Origin: Lentilactobacillus sp. SPB1-3
GTDB taxonomy: Bacteria; Bacillota; Bacilli; Lactobacillales; Lactobacillaceae
Direction: 5' to 3'
DNA length: 64,000 nucleotides
Assembly (NCBI RefSeq): GCF_026913205.2
Contig: NZ_CP168151.1
Span: 1,736,001-1,800,000, forward strand
A model generated the notes under the pieces. That model was not told the DNA's origin and did not search any database. It saw only the letters and a program-made list of their open reading frames with translations. Of this stretch, positions 16,309 to 24,358 are shown piece by piece (position 1 is the first letter of the stretch; each line of letters starts with the position of its first letter). A program made the translations under genes and the position numbers.

Positions 16309-17880
16309 TTAGTTAAGTGGCTTGCTTGAAACCATCAACTCAGGTGGCCAAAGAGCAAGTAAGTAGCCATAACCTTCTTGGTCAAAAGCTAAACTTTCAA
16401 ACTCACGTTTAGAATTGAATGCTTGGTAATGAATATCGCTAGCACCAAACTTACCTGAGCGAACCAAGTTAGCTGGAATTGAAGTTAGGATATCATCTGA
16501 AACAAAGTATACTCGACCATTTGCAGGGTTAACAGAAACACCTTGGTTAGTATCTCCACCACGATTACCTACATATGATGGACTAGCAGCAAACTTAACT
16601 GAGTTTTCATCTAGGCGTCCGTAGAATAACATGTAACCATTACCCATCTTACGACCCCAGTATGCATTACCGTCATTATCGAAGGCAAGTGTGTGAAGTT
16701 GTAAGTTAGAAGTCTTAGAACCATTGTTATGAAGCATCTTGAACTTGTATTGACGAATTGGCTTCAATGTATTTGGATCCATTTCCATCACCACATTGTC
16801 TTGATCGGTCTTTAAATCTGATAATGTGTTATCTTCTGCAAGATAAAGATGTTGATTTTGTGGATTAAATGTCAAAGTTTGTCCATGACCGATATTAACT
16901 TGTGGTGAAAGTTGAGCGGTCTGAGCAATATCAACATATTTAAACATATCAGGATTTTCGTCCTTAACTGCATCAACCTTAGTTTGGTGACCGTCGATTT
17001 GGCTTTGGATTGAGCTAAGTTTCTTGTCATAAGCCTTAACCTTAGCTTTATGACTTTGATATGACTTCATCCATTGTGCCATCTTGGTCTTAGATTGTTT
17101 AACAACCTTCTTGGCATTTTGACGAGTCTTGTAAGAGTACTTAGCTGAAGTTAATTTCTGATACTTATTACGCTTATTCTTCCAAGAATAATACCATTTC
17201 TGAGCATTTTTTTGCCAGTTTTCTTGGTTATCTTGGTAAGATTTATTCTTGTTTAAAGTATTAGTTAATGACTTAATAGCGTCAAAATCAGATTGCATCT
17301 TGCTGTAAGCTGCATCGTATTCTTGATTATGTTGCATTCCTTCATCAGTATATGGATTGAAGTAATCAAATGAACGCCATAGAGCATTAATATCAGTAGT
17401 AACACCTAACTTAGCCAATTTTGTTAAGTCGAACTTAACAATGGCACCATAGTTAGTATTACTTCCGTTAGATTCAACGAAGTAAATGTTGTTACTGTTA
17501 TCCAATGCAACAGATTGGAAGTTTCCATGTTGGTAATTAGAAACGTTAAATCCATCTGGCAAGAAGAACTTAGTAGTGAACATGTTGCTTTGTGAACTTC
17601 CAGAAATAGTTTGGTAAGTGTTGCTTTCGTTAATTCCGGTTGGATCAAGCTTGTACTTAGTGTACTTGCGACTTTTGTTTCCTTGCGGAGTATCGTTATT
17701 AACGGTGTTAAGTGATTCTTCACTATAATCCGTTAGAACATTTCCAGCATTAACGGTCTTAATGCTACCAGCATTACCTGGTGCATCAATAACGTCGGCT
17801 CGAACTGCTGATGCTCCCGCTAGTCCTAATGACGTAAATAAAATAGTCATTAAAACTGTTTTCTTAAACTGTATCTTCAT
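16309..17880 (-). CDS. Secreted beta-propeller-like protein with helical insert
   Basis: 523 residues with a Sec signal peptide (cleavage near VRA/DV, about residue 28). Repeats such as QSVALDNSNNIYFVE, HTLAFDNDGNAYWGR, VNPANGRVYFVS and ESLAFDQEGYGYLLAL have the blade pattern of NHL- or SMP-30-like propellers. Between blades, about 190-310, lies a strongly basic helical stretch rich in Lys, Tyr, Trp, Asn and Gln that looks like a coiled coil. No wall-sorting motif or enzyme residues were seen. Probably extracellular and perhaps wall-bound through the basic insert. A perfect cre upstream suggests glucose repression. Function unknown. Confidence 0.75.
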   Translation of the reverse strand: MKIQFKKTVLMTILFTSLGLAGASAVRADVIDAPGNAGSIKTVNAGNVLTDYSEESLNTVNNDTPQGNKSRKYTKYKLDPTGINESNTYQTISGSSQSNMFTTKFFLPDGFNVSNYQHGNFQSVALDNSNNIYFVESNGSNTNYGAIVKFDLTKLAKLGVTTDINALWRSFDYFNPYTDEGMQHNQEYDAAYSKMQSDFDAIKSLTNTLNKNKSYQDNQENWQKNAQKWYYSWKNKRNKYQKLTSAKYSYKTRQNAKKVVKQSKTKMAQWMKSYQSHKAKVKAYDKKLSSIQSQIDGHQTKVDAVKDENPDMFKYVDIAQTAQLSPQVNIGHGQTLTFNPQNQHLYLAEDNTLSDLKTDQDNVVMEMDPNTLKPIRQYKFKMLHNNGSKTSNLQLHTLAFDNDGNAYWGRKMGNGYMLFYGRLDENSVKFAASPSYVGNRGGDTNQGVSVNPANGRVYFVSDDILTSIPANLVRSGKFGASDIHYQAFNSKREFESLAFDQEGYGYLLALWPPELMVSSKPLN

Positions 17881-17905
17881 TCAAACCCCACCTCATTTTT
17901 TAGAC

Positions 17906-17931
17906 TTACACGTTAAGTGTAAACGTTAACT
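17906..17931. promoter_or_regulatory. cre plus overlapping inverted repeat
   Basis: TGTAAACGTTAACT (17918-17931) matches the cre consensus TGWAARCGYTWNCW at all positions. Overlapping it, TTACAC and GTGTAA form an inverted repeat around GTTAA (17906-17922). A TATACT box on the minus strand (17950-17945) lies upstream, so both sites would sit just after the transcription start of the beta-propeller gene. Confidence 0.72.
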
Positions 17932-18019
17932 ATCTGAAAGTAAAAGTATAGTGTTGCATTTTAAAGGAAAAGAAAAAAAGTAATCCCAATGTAATATGAA
18001 TTACTTTATAGAAACATTA

Positions 18020-18673
18020 TTAATAATTGATTTTCTTTAATCGCTTAACGGTTCGGCGAATGTCAGTGCTTTGAGCAATCACCGAAATAACTGAACTACC
18101 TGCCACACCTGTGTGAGCCAATTCTGCGACGTTGTTTTCACTAATGCCACCAATAGCCACAATCGGATATTGACTATATTTAACCAGCTCTGCAATTCCG
18201 TCAGTACCAATGACTGGATCCGCATCATCTTTAGACTGGGTTGGAAAAACGGGACCGCTTCCCAGATAAGCTAACTCAGATAGCTGATTAGCGGCCTGGA
18301 CTTGGGCAATCGTATTACACGAAAGACCGATAAACATTTGCTGACCAATTTCAGCAATCACTTGGTTAATTCTTTCATCCTTTTGACCAACATGAATCCC
18401 ATCAGCCTTCACTTGTCGAGCCAGAGCGACATCATCATCAACGATGAAGGGTACCTGATACTGAGCACAAAGTTGCTGCAACTGCTTAGCCATTGCTAAT
18501 TTGTCGTCACCAGTTAACGCATGTGTACCCTTTTCACGAAATTGAAAAGCAGTAATGCCAGCTTCAAGGGCCTCGGTTAATACCGAGGGTAATGTCTTCG
18601 TGGCATCCTTAATATCTTGAGTGCCACAAATGAAGTAGGCTGTCAGCATTGACCGTTTAAATTTCATCGTCAT
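18020..18673 (-). CDS. thiE: Thiamine-phosphate synthase
   Basis: 217 residues, TIM barrel. It joins hydroxymethylpyrimidine diphosphate and thiazole phosphate to thiamine phosphate. Family signatures: QFREKG (diphosphate binding), IVDDDVALA, DGIHVGQKD, YLGSGPVFPTQSK and AIGGISENN. The ATG at 18673 follows AAAGGAG and overlaps the end of thiD by 17 bases, which suggests translational coupling. Last gene of the riboswitch-controlled thiM-thiD-thiE operon. Confidence 0.93.
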   Translation of the reverse strand: MTMKFKRSMLTAYFICGTQDIKDATKTLPSVLTEALEAGITAFQFREKGTHALTGDDKLAMAKQLQQLCAQYQVPFIVDDDVALARQVKADGIHVGQKDERINQVIAEIGQQMFIGLSCNTIAQVQAANQLSELAYLGSGPVFPTQSKDDADPVIGTDGIAELVKYSQYPIVAIGGISENNVAELAHTGVAGSSVISVIAQSTDIRRTVKRLKKINY

Positions 18674-19484
18674 TGGCTTCTCCTTTAACATGAGCCCAGT
18701 GATTCAATGGTCCATGACCATGACCGACTTGGATGCCCTGTTCAATCGTGGCAGAAACATATTCCTTACCGATTCGAATGGCATCTTCAACTGACTTGCC
18801 CTTAGCTAATTCAGAGGTAATGCATGAAGAAAGCGTATCTCCGGTACCATGAGTGCGGTTAGTATCCACGCGGGGACTTGTCATCCAGAAACTGTCGCCA
18901 TTTTCTAGTAAAACAAAGTCTGATGATTCATTGTCATCAGCTTCATGACCACCTTTAACTAACACATTTTTGGCACCCATGTCTTGAAGTTTCTGTGCTG
19001 CAACTAACATATCGTCAGAAGATTCAATCTGCATGCCAGTCAATTCAGCAGCTTCAGGTAAGTTGGGCGTTAAAATCGTGGCCAACGGAACAAGCTCTTG
19101 CTTAACAGTTTGAATGGCATCTTCTGAAAGTAATCGTGCACCACCCTTGGCAATCATAACTGGATCCACGGTTAATGGACCTAGATCATACTTCTTCAGA
19201 TTAGCGACGACTGCTTTGACTGATGGAACGTCTGCCAACATCCCTGTTTTTGCCGCACGAATCTTCAAGTCATCAGCGACCGCTTTGAATTGTTCATCAA
19301 TCAACTTTTCAGGCATGGCCATAAAATCTGCCACCCCAATGGTGTTTTGGGCGGTTACCGCCACAACAACGGCTGCTGAAAACACATGACGTTCCTGCAT
19401 AGTTTTTATATCGGCCATGACTCCGGCACCACCACCACTATCAGTACCGGCAATCGTCAAAGCTTGAATCGTATCATTTATCAT
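18657..19484 (-). CDS. thiD: Hydroxymethylpyrimidine/phosphomethylpyrimidine kinase
   Basis: 275 residues, ribokinase fold. It phosphorylates HMP and HMP-phosphate for thiamine synthesis. Typical motifs: TIAGTDSGGGAGVMADIKTM at the start, DPVMIAKGGARLL and the catalytic region THGTGDTLSS with its Asp base. It sits 14 bases after thiM with an AAGGAG site. No thiC or thiG is nearby, so HMP and thiazole are probably salvaged. Confidence 0.93.
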   Translation of the reverse strand: MINDTIQALTIAGTDSGGGAGVMADIKTMQERHVFSAAVVVAVTAQNTIGVADFMAMPEKLIDEQFKAVADDLKIRAAKTGMLADVPSVKAVVANLKKYDLGPLTVDPVMIAKGGARLLSEDAIQTVKQELVPLATILTPNLPEAAELTGMQIESSDDMLVAAQKLQDMGAKNVLVKGGHEADDNESSDFVLLENGDSFWMTSPRVDTNRTHGTGDTLSSCITSELAKGKSVEDAIRIGKEYVSATIEQGIQVGHGHGPLNHWAHVKGEANDDEI

Positions 19485-19498
19485 ATGCTTAACACTCC

Positions 19499-20287
19499 TT
19501 AGTCAAATTGGGCTGTGTGTTCAACATCAGCAACACTAATCAAATGCAGTTCATCAATCAATTGAGGACCAAATGAGCCAGCCAATGGAACCTGCATCTG
19601 ATTGGCCACTATTTCACCAGCAGTTGCAAATACCGTTGCTGCTACTTGGGCAGCCTCAAAGTAATCATCTTCAATGGCCACAAAAGTACCAATAATGCTG
19701 GAGAGCATATCCCCTGAACCCACATGAAGTTTGAATAAATCAGTGTTGTTATAAACTCGAATGACCGCTTGACCGTTAGTAATGATGTCGGTCTTACCAC
19801 TGAGCACAACCACGCAATTGCGTTTATTTGCCAAAGCCTTGGCAATTGCTTCTAGATCAGCATCGCCTTCCCCAGCATCAATTCCCTTAGCCTGCCATTC
19901 AACATCAGCGAGTGCGGCAATTTCACCAGCGTTACCACGAATCACAGCGACATCAACATTATCTAGTAGCTCATTGCAACGATCCAATCGATATTTCACT
20001 GCACCAACTGCCACAGGATCCAACACGATTGGTTTGTGGTATTGGTTCGCGAATTTAGTGACCGCAGCAATCTGTTTTAACTGACCCTCAGTAAATGCTC
20101 CTAAGTTCACGGTTACCGAATGGGAGATGTTGACCATTGCTTCGGATTCATTTTCTTCTTCAGACATAATTGGTGAAGCCCCAATTGCGTTAATTCCGTT
20201 AGCCACATCTTGGACTGTCACGAAATTGGAAATATTAAATGCAATGGGATTCTTTTGCCGTAATTTATCTAACAATTCAATTTTCAT
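19499..20287 (-). CDS. thiM: Hydroxyethylthiazole kinase
   Basis: 262 residues, ribokinase fold. It phosphorylates the thiazole alcohol for salvage. FNISNFVTVQDVANGINAIG near the start, VLDPVAVGA and the C-terminal HVGSGDMLSS are family signatures. The start is ATG 20287 after AAGGAG; the frame extends upstream into the riboswitch terminator but that part is not coding. First gene of thiM-thiD-thiE, directly behind a TPP riboswitch. Confidence 0.93.
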   Translation of the reverse strand: MKIELLDKLRQKNPIAFNISNFVTVQDVANGINAIGASPIMSEEENESEAMVNISHSVTVNLGAFTEGQLKQIAAVTKFANQYHKPIVLDPVAVGAVKYRLDRCNELLDNVDVAVIRGNAGEIAALADVEWQAKGIDAGEGDADLEAIAKALANKRNCVVVLSGKTDIITNGQAVIRVYNNTDLFKLHVGSGDMLSSIIGTFVAIEDDYFEAAQVAATVFATAGEIVANQMQVPLAGSFGPQLIDELHLISVADVEHTAQFD

Positions 20288-20301
20288 ATGCGCTCTCCTT
20301 A

Positions 20302-20343
20302 ATAAAAATGCCGTCGCCCAGACATTGCGTATGGACGACGGCT
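20302..20343 (-). terminator. Riboswitch expression-platform terminator
   Basis: GCCGTCG with CGACGGC on the minus strand, a long loop and a T-rich tail, placed between the TPP aptamer and thiM. It would form when TPP is bound. Confidence 0.8.
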
Positions 20344-20358
20344 TAAAAAGTCGAGTGA

Positions 20359-20447
20359 CACATTCCCTACGCAAGTGTTGGCTTACAGGTTCAAAGGGAT
20401 CGAGTTGTTCAAACTCATCTCAGCTGCTATGGCAGCACCCCTAGTGT
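20359..20447 (-). ncRNA. TPP (THI) riboswitch aptamer
   Basis: The minus strand shows all conserved blocks in order: GGGGTGC, GCTGAGATGAG, CCCTTTGAACCTG, then CTTGCGTAGGGAATGTG. The outer helix CAC...GTG closes the aptamer. It precedes the thiM-thiD-thiE genes and a terminator, so TPP binding should stop transcription. Confidence 0.95.
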
Positions 20448-20477
20448 TTAACTAGTTATTCTATTTATACTATAAGA

Positions 20478-21362
20478 TTACTTGGTTTCTGTGCTTGGGT
20501 CAACTTGATTGCGTTGAGACTTTTCTTGGTTGACCATTCGTTGGGCCATAATGCGGACCTGTTCCATCAAAGCATCAAATGCCTTATCTGGCAAAAGACG
20601 TTTTAACATAATCGATGCTTTGGCACCATAGCCACCACTGTATCTGGCTTTAGGCTTGGCAGAAAAGGCTGCTTGATCAACCATTCGAGCAATTACCATC
20701 GGTTTAGATGCATAACGATATGACAACTCGAAGAAGTCAGCTAACCGACGACTAGCACCAGCATAAGGACCATCACTAGAACTTTCTTTTAACTTATTCA
20801 TAGCGATAGAACTCCAATTTGATTCAATAGCACCGGGTTCAATTACGACCACATCAATGCCAAATTCTTTTAATTCTTCTCTGATTGAATCACTCATTCC
20901 TTCAATCGCAAATTTAGAGCCAACGTACCAACTACCGAGTGGCATCCCTGTCTTACCAGCCATTGATGACATATTAATAATTCGGCCACTGCCTTGTTTA
21001 CGCATGAATGGTAGAACTGACTGAATCATTTTCATGGCTCCAAAGACGTTGACCTTAAATTGATATTCGCCATCTTTAAGCGGTACTTCTTCCACAGAAC
21101 CGAACGAACCAAAGCCAGCATTATTAACCAAAACATCAATCCGACCAGCATCCGCATAAATATTTTGGATAGCTTCATCAACACTGTCATAATCAGCTAC
21201 ATCTACATATCCAGTCGTAATACCTAGATCATCTAAATCATTCATCTGATCTACGCGGCGAGACAAAGCATAAACTTGCATTCCATTTCGTTTGAGGTGT
21301 TTGGCGATTTCTTTACCGATACCTGAAGAACCGCCCGTCACTATTGCCACTCTTTTTGTCAT
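20478..21362 (-). CDS. Short-chain dehydrogenase/reductase
   Basis: 294 residues, classical SDR. The cofactor loop is TGGSSGIG, followed by VNNAGFG, the catalytic Ser in NMSSMAGKTG and the YVGSK Tyr-Lys pair. Arg residues after the second strand (LSRRVD) favour NADPH. The ~30-residue C-terminal extension is charged. Substrate unknown. It is divergent from an aldo/keto reductase gene and a cre-like site overlaps its probable -35. GGGGGCG ribosome binding site. Confidence 0.88.
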   Translation of the reverse strand: MTKRVAIVTGGSSGIGKEIAKHLKRNGMQVYALSRRVDQMNDLDDLGITTGYVDVADYDSVDEAIQNIYADAGRIDVLVNNAGFGSFGSVEEVPLKDGEYQFKVNVFGAMKMIQSVLPFMRKQGSGRIINMSSMAGKTGMPLGSWYVGSKFAIEGMSDSIREELKEFGIDVVVIEPGAIESNWSSIAMNKLKESSSDGPYAGASRRLADFFELSYRYASKPMVIARMVDQAAFSAKPKARYSGGYGAKASIMLKRLLPDKAFDALMEQVRIMAQRMVNQEKSQRNQVDPSTETK

Positions 21363-21412
21363 TAAGTACGCCCCCTAAATTATTTTTACTACGTTCATAA
21401 TACCATTATTTA

Positions 21413-21426
21413 TGATAGCGTTAACT
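21413..21426 (+). promoter_or_regulatory. cre-like site between SDR and AKR genes
   Basis: TGATAGCGTTAACT matches the cre consensus TGWAARCGYTWNCW except for T at position 4. On the minus strand it overlaps TTAACG, which sits 16 bases from TATTAT and is a plausible promoter for the SDR gene. Confidence 0.55.
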
Positions 21427-21507
21427 ATTTAGAATTTTAAACTGAATAGTTGAATTTTAAATTTGTTAGGAATAAAATTTTAGTATCAAATTTAAGGAGG
21501 AAACAAA

Positions 21508-22356
21508 ATGTCATTAACTGATACTTACACTTTGTACAATGGAGTGAAGATTCCTCAAGTTGGTTTTGGAACCTGGCAATCTGCTGATGGGGATGAAGCC
21601 TACCAAGCCGTTAAATGGGCTCTTGAAGCAGGTTATCGTCACATTGATACTGCTGCTGCGTACGGCAACGAAGAAAGCGTGGGCAAAGCCATTAAAGATA
21701 GTGGTATTCCCCGTGACGAATTATTTATCACTACTAAACTATGGAATGAAAACCATGGCTATGAAGAAACTAAGCAAGCCTTTGGTGAGTCTCTAGAAAA
21801 ATTAGGTTTGGATTATGTTGACCTTTACCTAATTCACTGGCCAAACCCAGCTAAGTTCCGTGATAACTGGAAGGAAGCTAATGCTGGTAGTTGGAAAGCA
21901 TTTGAAGAATTCTACGAAAACGGTACCGCTAAGGCTATCGGAGTTTCAAACTTCAGACCTAAGCATTTGGACGCCTTGTTAGAAACTGCTAAGATCAAGC
22001 CAATGGTCAACCAAATGTTCATCAACCCTTCAGACATGCAGCCTGGAATTGTTGAATATAACGATGATCACGATATCTTGACTGAAGCTTACAGCCCTCT
22101 TGGTACTGGCTCAATCTTCAAGATTCCTGAATTAAAGGATATTGCTGATAAGTACGGTAAGTCACCAGCACAGGTTGTTCTACGTTGGTCTCTTCAACAT
22201 GGCTTCTTGCCACTACCAAAGTCAGTTCACCAAGAATACATCAAAGCTAACACTGACATCTTTGATTTCGAACTTACTGAAGATGATGTTAAGACCATTG
22301 ATGGTTTCCATGGTAAAGCTGGTTTAGCAACTGATCCAGATACAACCAAATTCTAA
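21508..22356 (+). CDS. Aldo/keto reductase (AKR5-like)
   Basis: 282 residues, TIM barrel. The catalytic tetrad is visible: Asp in HIDTAAAYGNE, Tyr of the same motif, Lys in ITTKLW and His in LIHWPNP. The NADPH-binding end has PLPKSVHQEYIKAN. It reduces aldehydes or ketones, close to the 2,5-diketo-gluconate/methylglyoxal reductase group; physiological substrate unknown. AAGGAGG ribosome binding site. Confidence 0.9.
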   Translation: MSLTDTYTLYNGVKIPQVGFGTWQSADGDEAYQAVKWALEAGYRHIDTAAAYGNEESVGKAIKDSGIPRDELFITTKLWNENHGYEETKQAFGESLEKLGLDYVDLYLIHWPNPAKFRDNWKEANAGSWKAFEEFYENGTAKAIGVSNFRPKHLDALLETAKIKPMVNQMFINPSDMQPGIVEYNDDHDILTEAYSPLGTGSIFKIPELKDIADKYGKSPAQVVLRWSLQHGFLPLPKSVHQEYIKANTDIFDFELTEDDVKTIDGFHGKAGLATDPDTTKF

Positions 22357-22376
22357 ACTTCATTTAAACAACACTT

Positions 22377-22411
22377 AAAGTCCGCTGAGGTTATCTCAGC
22401 GGACTTTTTTA
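22377..22411 (+). terminator. Rho-independent terminator
   Basis: AAAGTCCGCTGAG with CTCAGCGGACTTT over a five-base loop, then a T run. It ends the aldo/keto reductase gene. Confidence 0.9.
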
Positions 22412-22489
22412 ATGCTGTGCCAGAACTGAAATGTTAAAATGTGTTATCATGTCTTATACTGCTTACGATTTTATATTAAGGAAGATTTA

Positions 22490-23890
22490 ATGGAAAACTA
22501 TAATTCATCATTTTACGAAACAGACGATGTTCGGGTTGATCCCGGGCAACAATTCAATCTCAAAATTAAACGTTTAGGGATCAACGGTGAAGGAATCGGC
22601 TACTATCAACATAAGTTAGTCTTCGTTCCTGGCGCCCTCCCAACTGAAACAGTCACAGTAGAAGTTCAAAAAGAACTCAAGAACTTCATTCGTGCCAACC
22701 TGGTAAAAGTCTTAGAATCCAGTGCAGATCGAGTAGAACCTGTGGACGATTACGCAAATAACGTTGGTGGTTTCGAATTAGAAAACCTGTCTTACGACGC
22801 TCAATTAAAGTTCAAGCGTGACATCATTGCTGAAACTTTGGAAAAATTCCAACCAGAAGGCTACAAACGCTATAAATTATTACCAACGATTGGAATGGAC
22901 ACTCCAGTTGGTTATCGAAATAAAGCAACTTTCCAAATTCGCGAACAAGACGGCAAAATAGTAGCCGGTCTTTACAAGTCACGGAGCCATGAAGTGGTTG
23001 ATTTAAAAGAATCTGCGCTTCAACACCCACTGACTATGAAAGTCATGCGAGCAATTGTCGACATGATTCAAGAATTAGGCATTCCAGTCTATGATGAAGA
23101 AAAGAACTCCGGCATTATCAAAACTGTTGTGGTTCGTGTTGCTGCCGCTACTAACGAAGTTCAAGTTACCTTCATTACTCAAAGTAAAAAATTATTAAAG
23201 AAGCATCAATTAATCGAACGCATTCATGGAGAATTACCAGAAGTTGTTAGCATCGCTCAAAATGTTAATCCTGGTGAAACATCCCTCGTTTGGGGTGATG
23301 AAACCATGGTAATTGATGGCAAAAACACCATCACTGAACGCATTGGGGATGTTAACTTCGACTTATCCGTGCGAGCATTTATGCAGTCCAACCCATACAT
23401 GATTCCTGCTTTGTATGACGAAGCTTTCAAGGCTTTGAACTTACGATCAAAGGACCGTGTCGTTGATGCCTACTCTGGAGTTGGAACCATCGGTTTGACT
23501 ATCGCCAAAGACGTCCGAGAAGTTCGGGGAATGGATACGATTGCTGAAGCAGTTGAAGACGCTAACGTCAATGCCATTAAAAATGGGATTATGAATGCTA
23601 GTTATGAAGTCGGCAAAGCTGAAGAATTACTACCAGCTTGGATTGAAGAAGGTTTCAAGCCGGACGCAATCATTGTCGATCCGCCACGTACTGGTTTGGA
23701 TGATGCCTTGATCGACACCATTTTAAAGACAGAACCTAAAAAGTTCGTTTATATTTCATGTAATCCATCAACTCTAGCCAGAGACTTAGTTCAATTAACA
23801 ACTAAGTATCGGGTTGAATACATTCAATCCGTTGATTTATTACCACAAACTGCCAGAATTGAATGTGTTGTTAAATTCATTAAAAGGTAA
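22490..23890 (+). CDS. rlmCD: 23S rRNA (uracil-C5)-methyltransferase, RlmCD type
   Basis: 466 residues. An N-terminal TRAM domain (about 15-75) is followed by a class I methyltransferase domain with DAYSGVGTIGL (SAM binding), DPPRTGLDDALID and the catalytic Cys in YISCNPSTLARDL. The four cysteines that hold a 4Fe-4S cluster in E. coli RlmD are all absent: the usual C...CGGC region reads DDYANNVGGFELENLSYD. The start is the ATG at 22490 after AAGGAAG. Gram-positive members of this type modify U747 and U1939; target not provable here. A membrane protein gene follows after 12 bases. Confidence 0.88.
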   Translation: MENYNSSFYETDDVRVDPGQQFNLKIKRLGINGEGIGYYQHKLVFVPGALPTETVTVEVQKELKNFIRANLVKVLESSADRVEPVDDYANNVGGFELENLSYDAQLKFKRDIIAETLEKFQPEGYKRYKLLPTIGMDTPVGYRNKATFQIREQDGKIVAGLYKSRSHEVVDLKESALQHPLTMKVMRAIVDMIQELGIPVYDEEKNSGIIKTVVVRVAAATNEVQVTFITQSKKLLKKHQLIERIHGELPEVVSIAQNVNPGETSLVWGDETMVIDGKNTITERIGDVNFDLSVRAFMQSNPYMIPALYDEAFKALNLRSKDRVVDAYSGVGTIGLTIAKDVREVRGMDTIAEAVEDANVNAIKNGIMNASYEVGKAEELLPAWIEEGFKPDAIIVDPPRTGLDDALIDTILKTEPKKFVYISCNPSTLARDLVQLTTKYRVEYIQSVDLLPQTARIECVVKFIKR

Positions 23891-23902
23891 GGAGTCGAGT
23901 AA

Positions 23903-24319
23903 ATGAGAAATCCATTTGGTAACGGAAACGATGACGATGAGAATCAAAATATGATTCCCATTCCACCTAACTATGCCACTATCACTAAACCAGAAACTGG
24001 CGAAATTAGAATTGCCAAAGTTGGCTTTTCATTTACTAGTTTACTGTTTAACGTTTGGCCATCTGCTTTTAGAGGCGATTGGTACAATTTATTGTGTATG
24101 CTAGGAGTGCAATTTGCACTTTCAATGGGCTTAGTCATGTGGTCTCCAATTCCCCTAAACCAGATTGAACCAATGGCCAACTGGGCCCTTGGAATTCTCT
24201 GGGGATTCTTATACAATATGATGTACTTCAAACACAAGTTCAACCAAGGATTTGTTCCTGCTGATGAACGATCAAAACAGTTGTTAATGCAGGCTAATTA
24301 TTTAAAGGCTGATAAATAA
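23903..24319 (+). CDS. DUF2628-like membrane protein
   Basis: 138 residues. An acidic Asn/Asp-rich N-terminus precedes KVGFSFTSLLFNVWPSAFRGDW, which matches the KxGFSW...FPALFRGDW pattern of DUF2628/HrgC-like proteins, then two membrane helices (about 62-80 and 90-108). Role unknown. It is 12 bases after rlmCD and shares its terminator, so the two are co-transcribed. AAGGAG ribosome binding site inside the upstream stop region. Confidence 0.7.
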   Translation: MRNPFGNGNDDDENQNMIPIPPNYATITKPETGEIRIAKVGFSFTSLLFNVWPSAFRGDWYNLLCMLGVQFALSMGLVMWSPIPLNQIEPMANWALGILWGFLYNMMYFKHKFNQGFVPADERSKQLLMQANYLKADK

Positions 24320-24321
24320 AG

Positions 24322-24357
24322 AAAAGCTTCACTACTTTTAAGTAGCGAAGCTTTTTT
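24322..24357. terminator. Bidirectional terminator
   Basis: AAAGCTTC-ACTACT pairs with AGTAGC-GAAGCTTT, short loop, T run on the plus side and A-rich sequence on the other. It lies between converging genes. Confidence 0.85.
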
Positions 24358-24358
24358 G

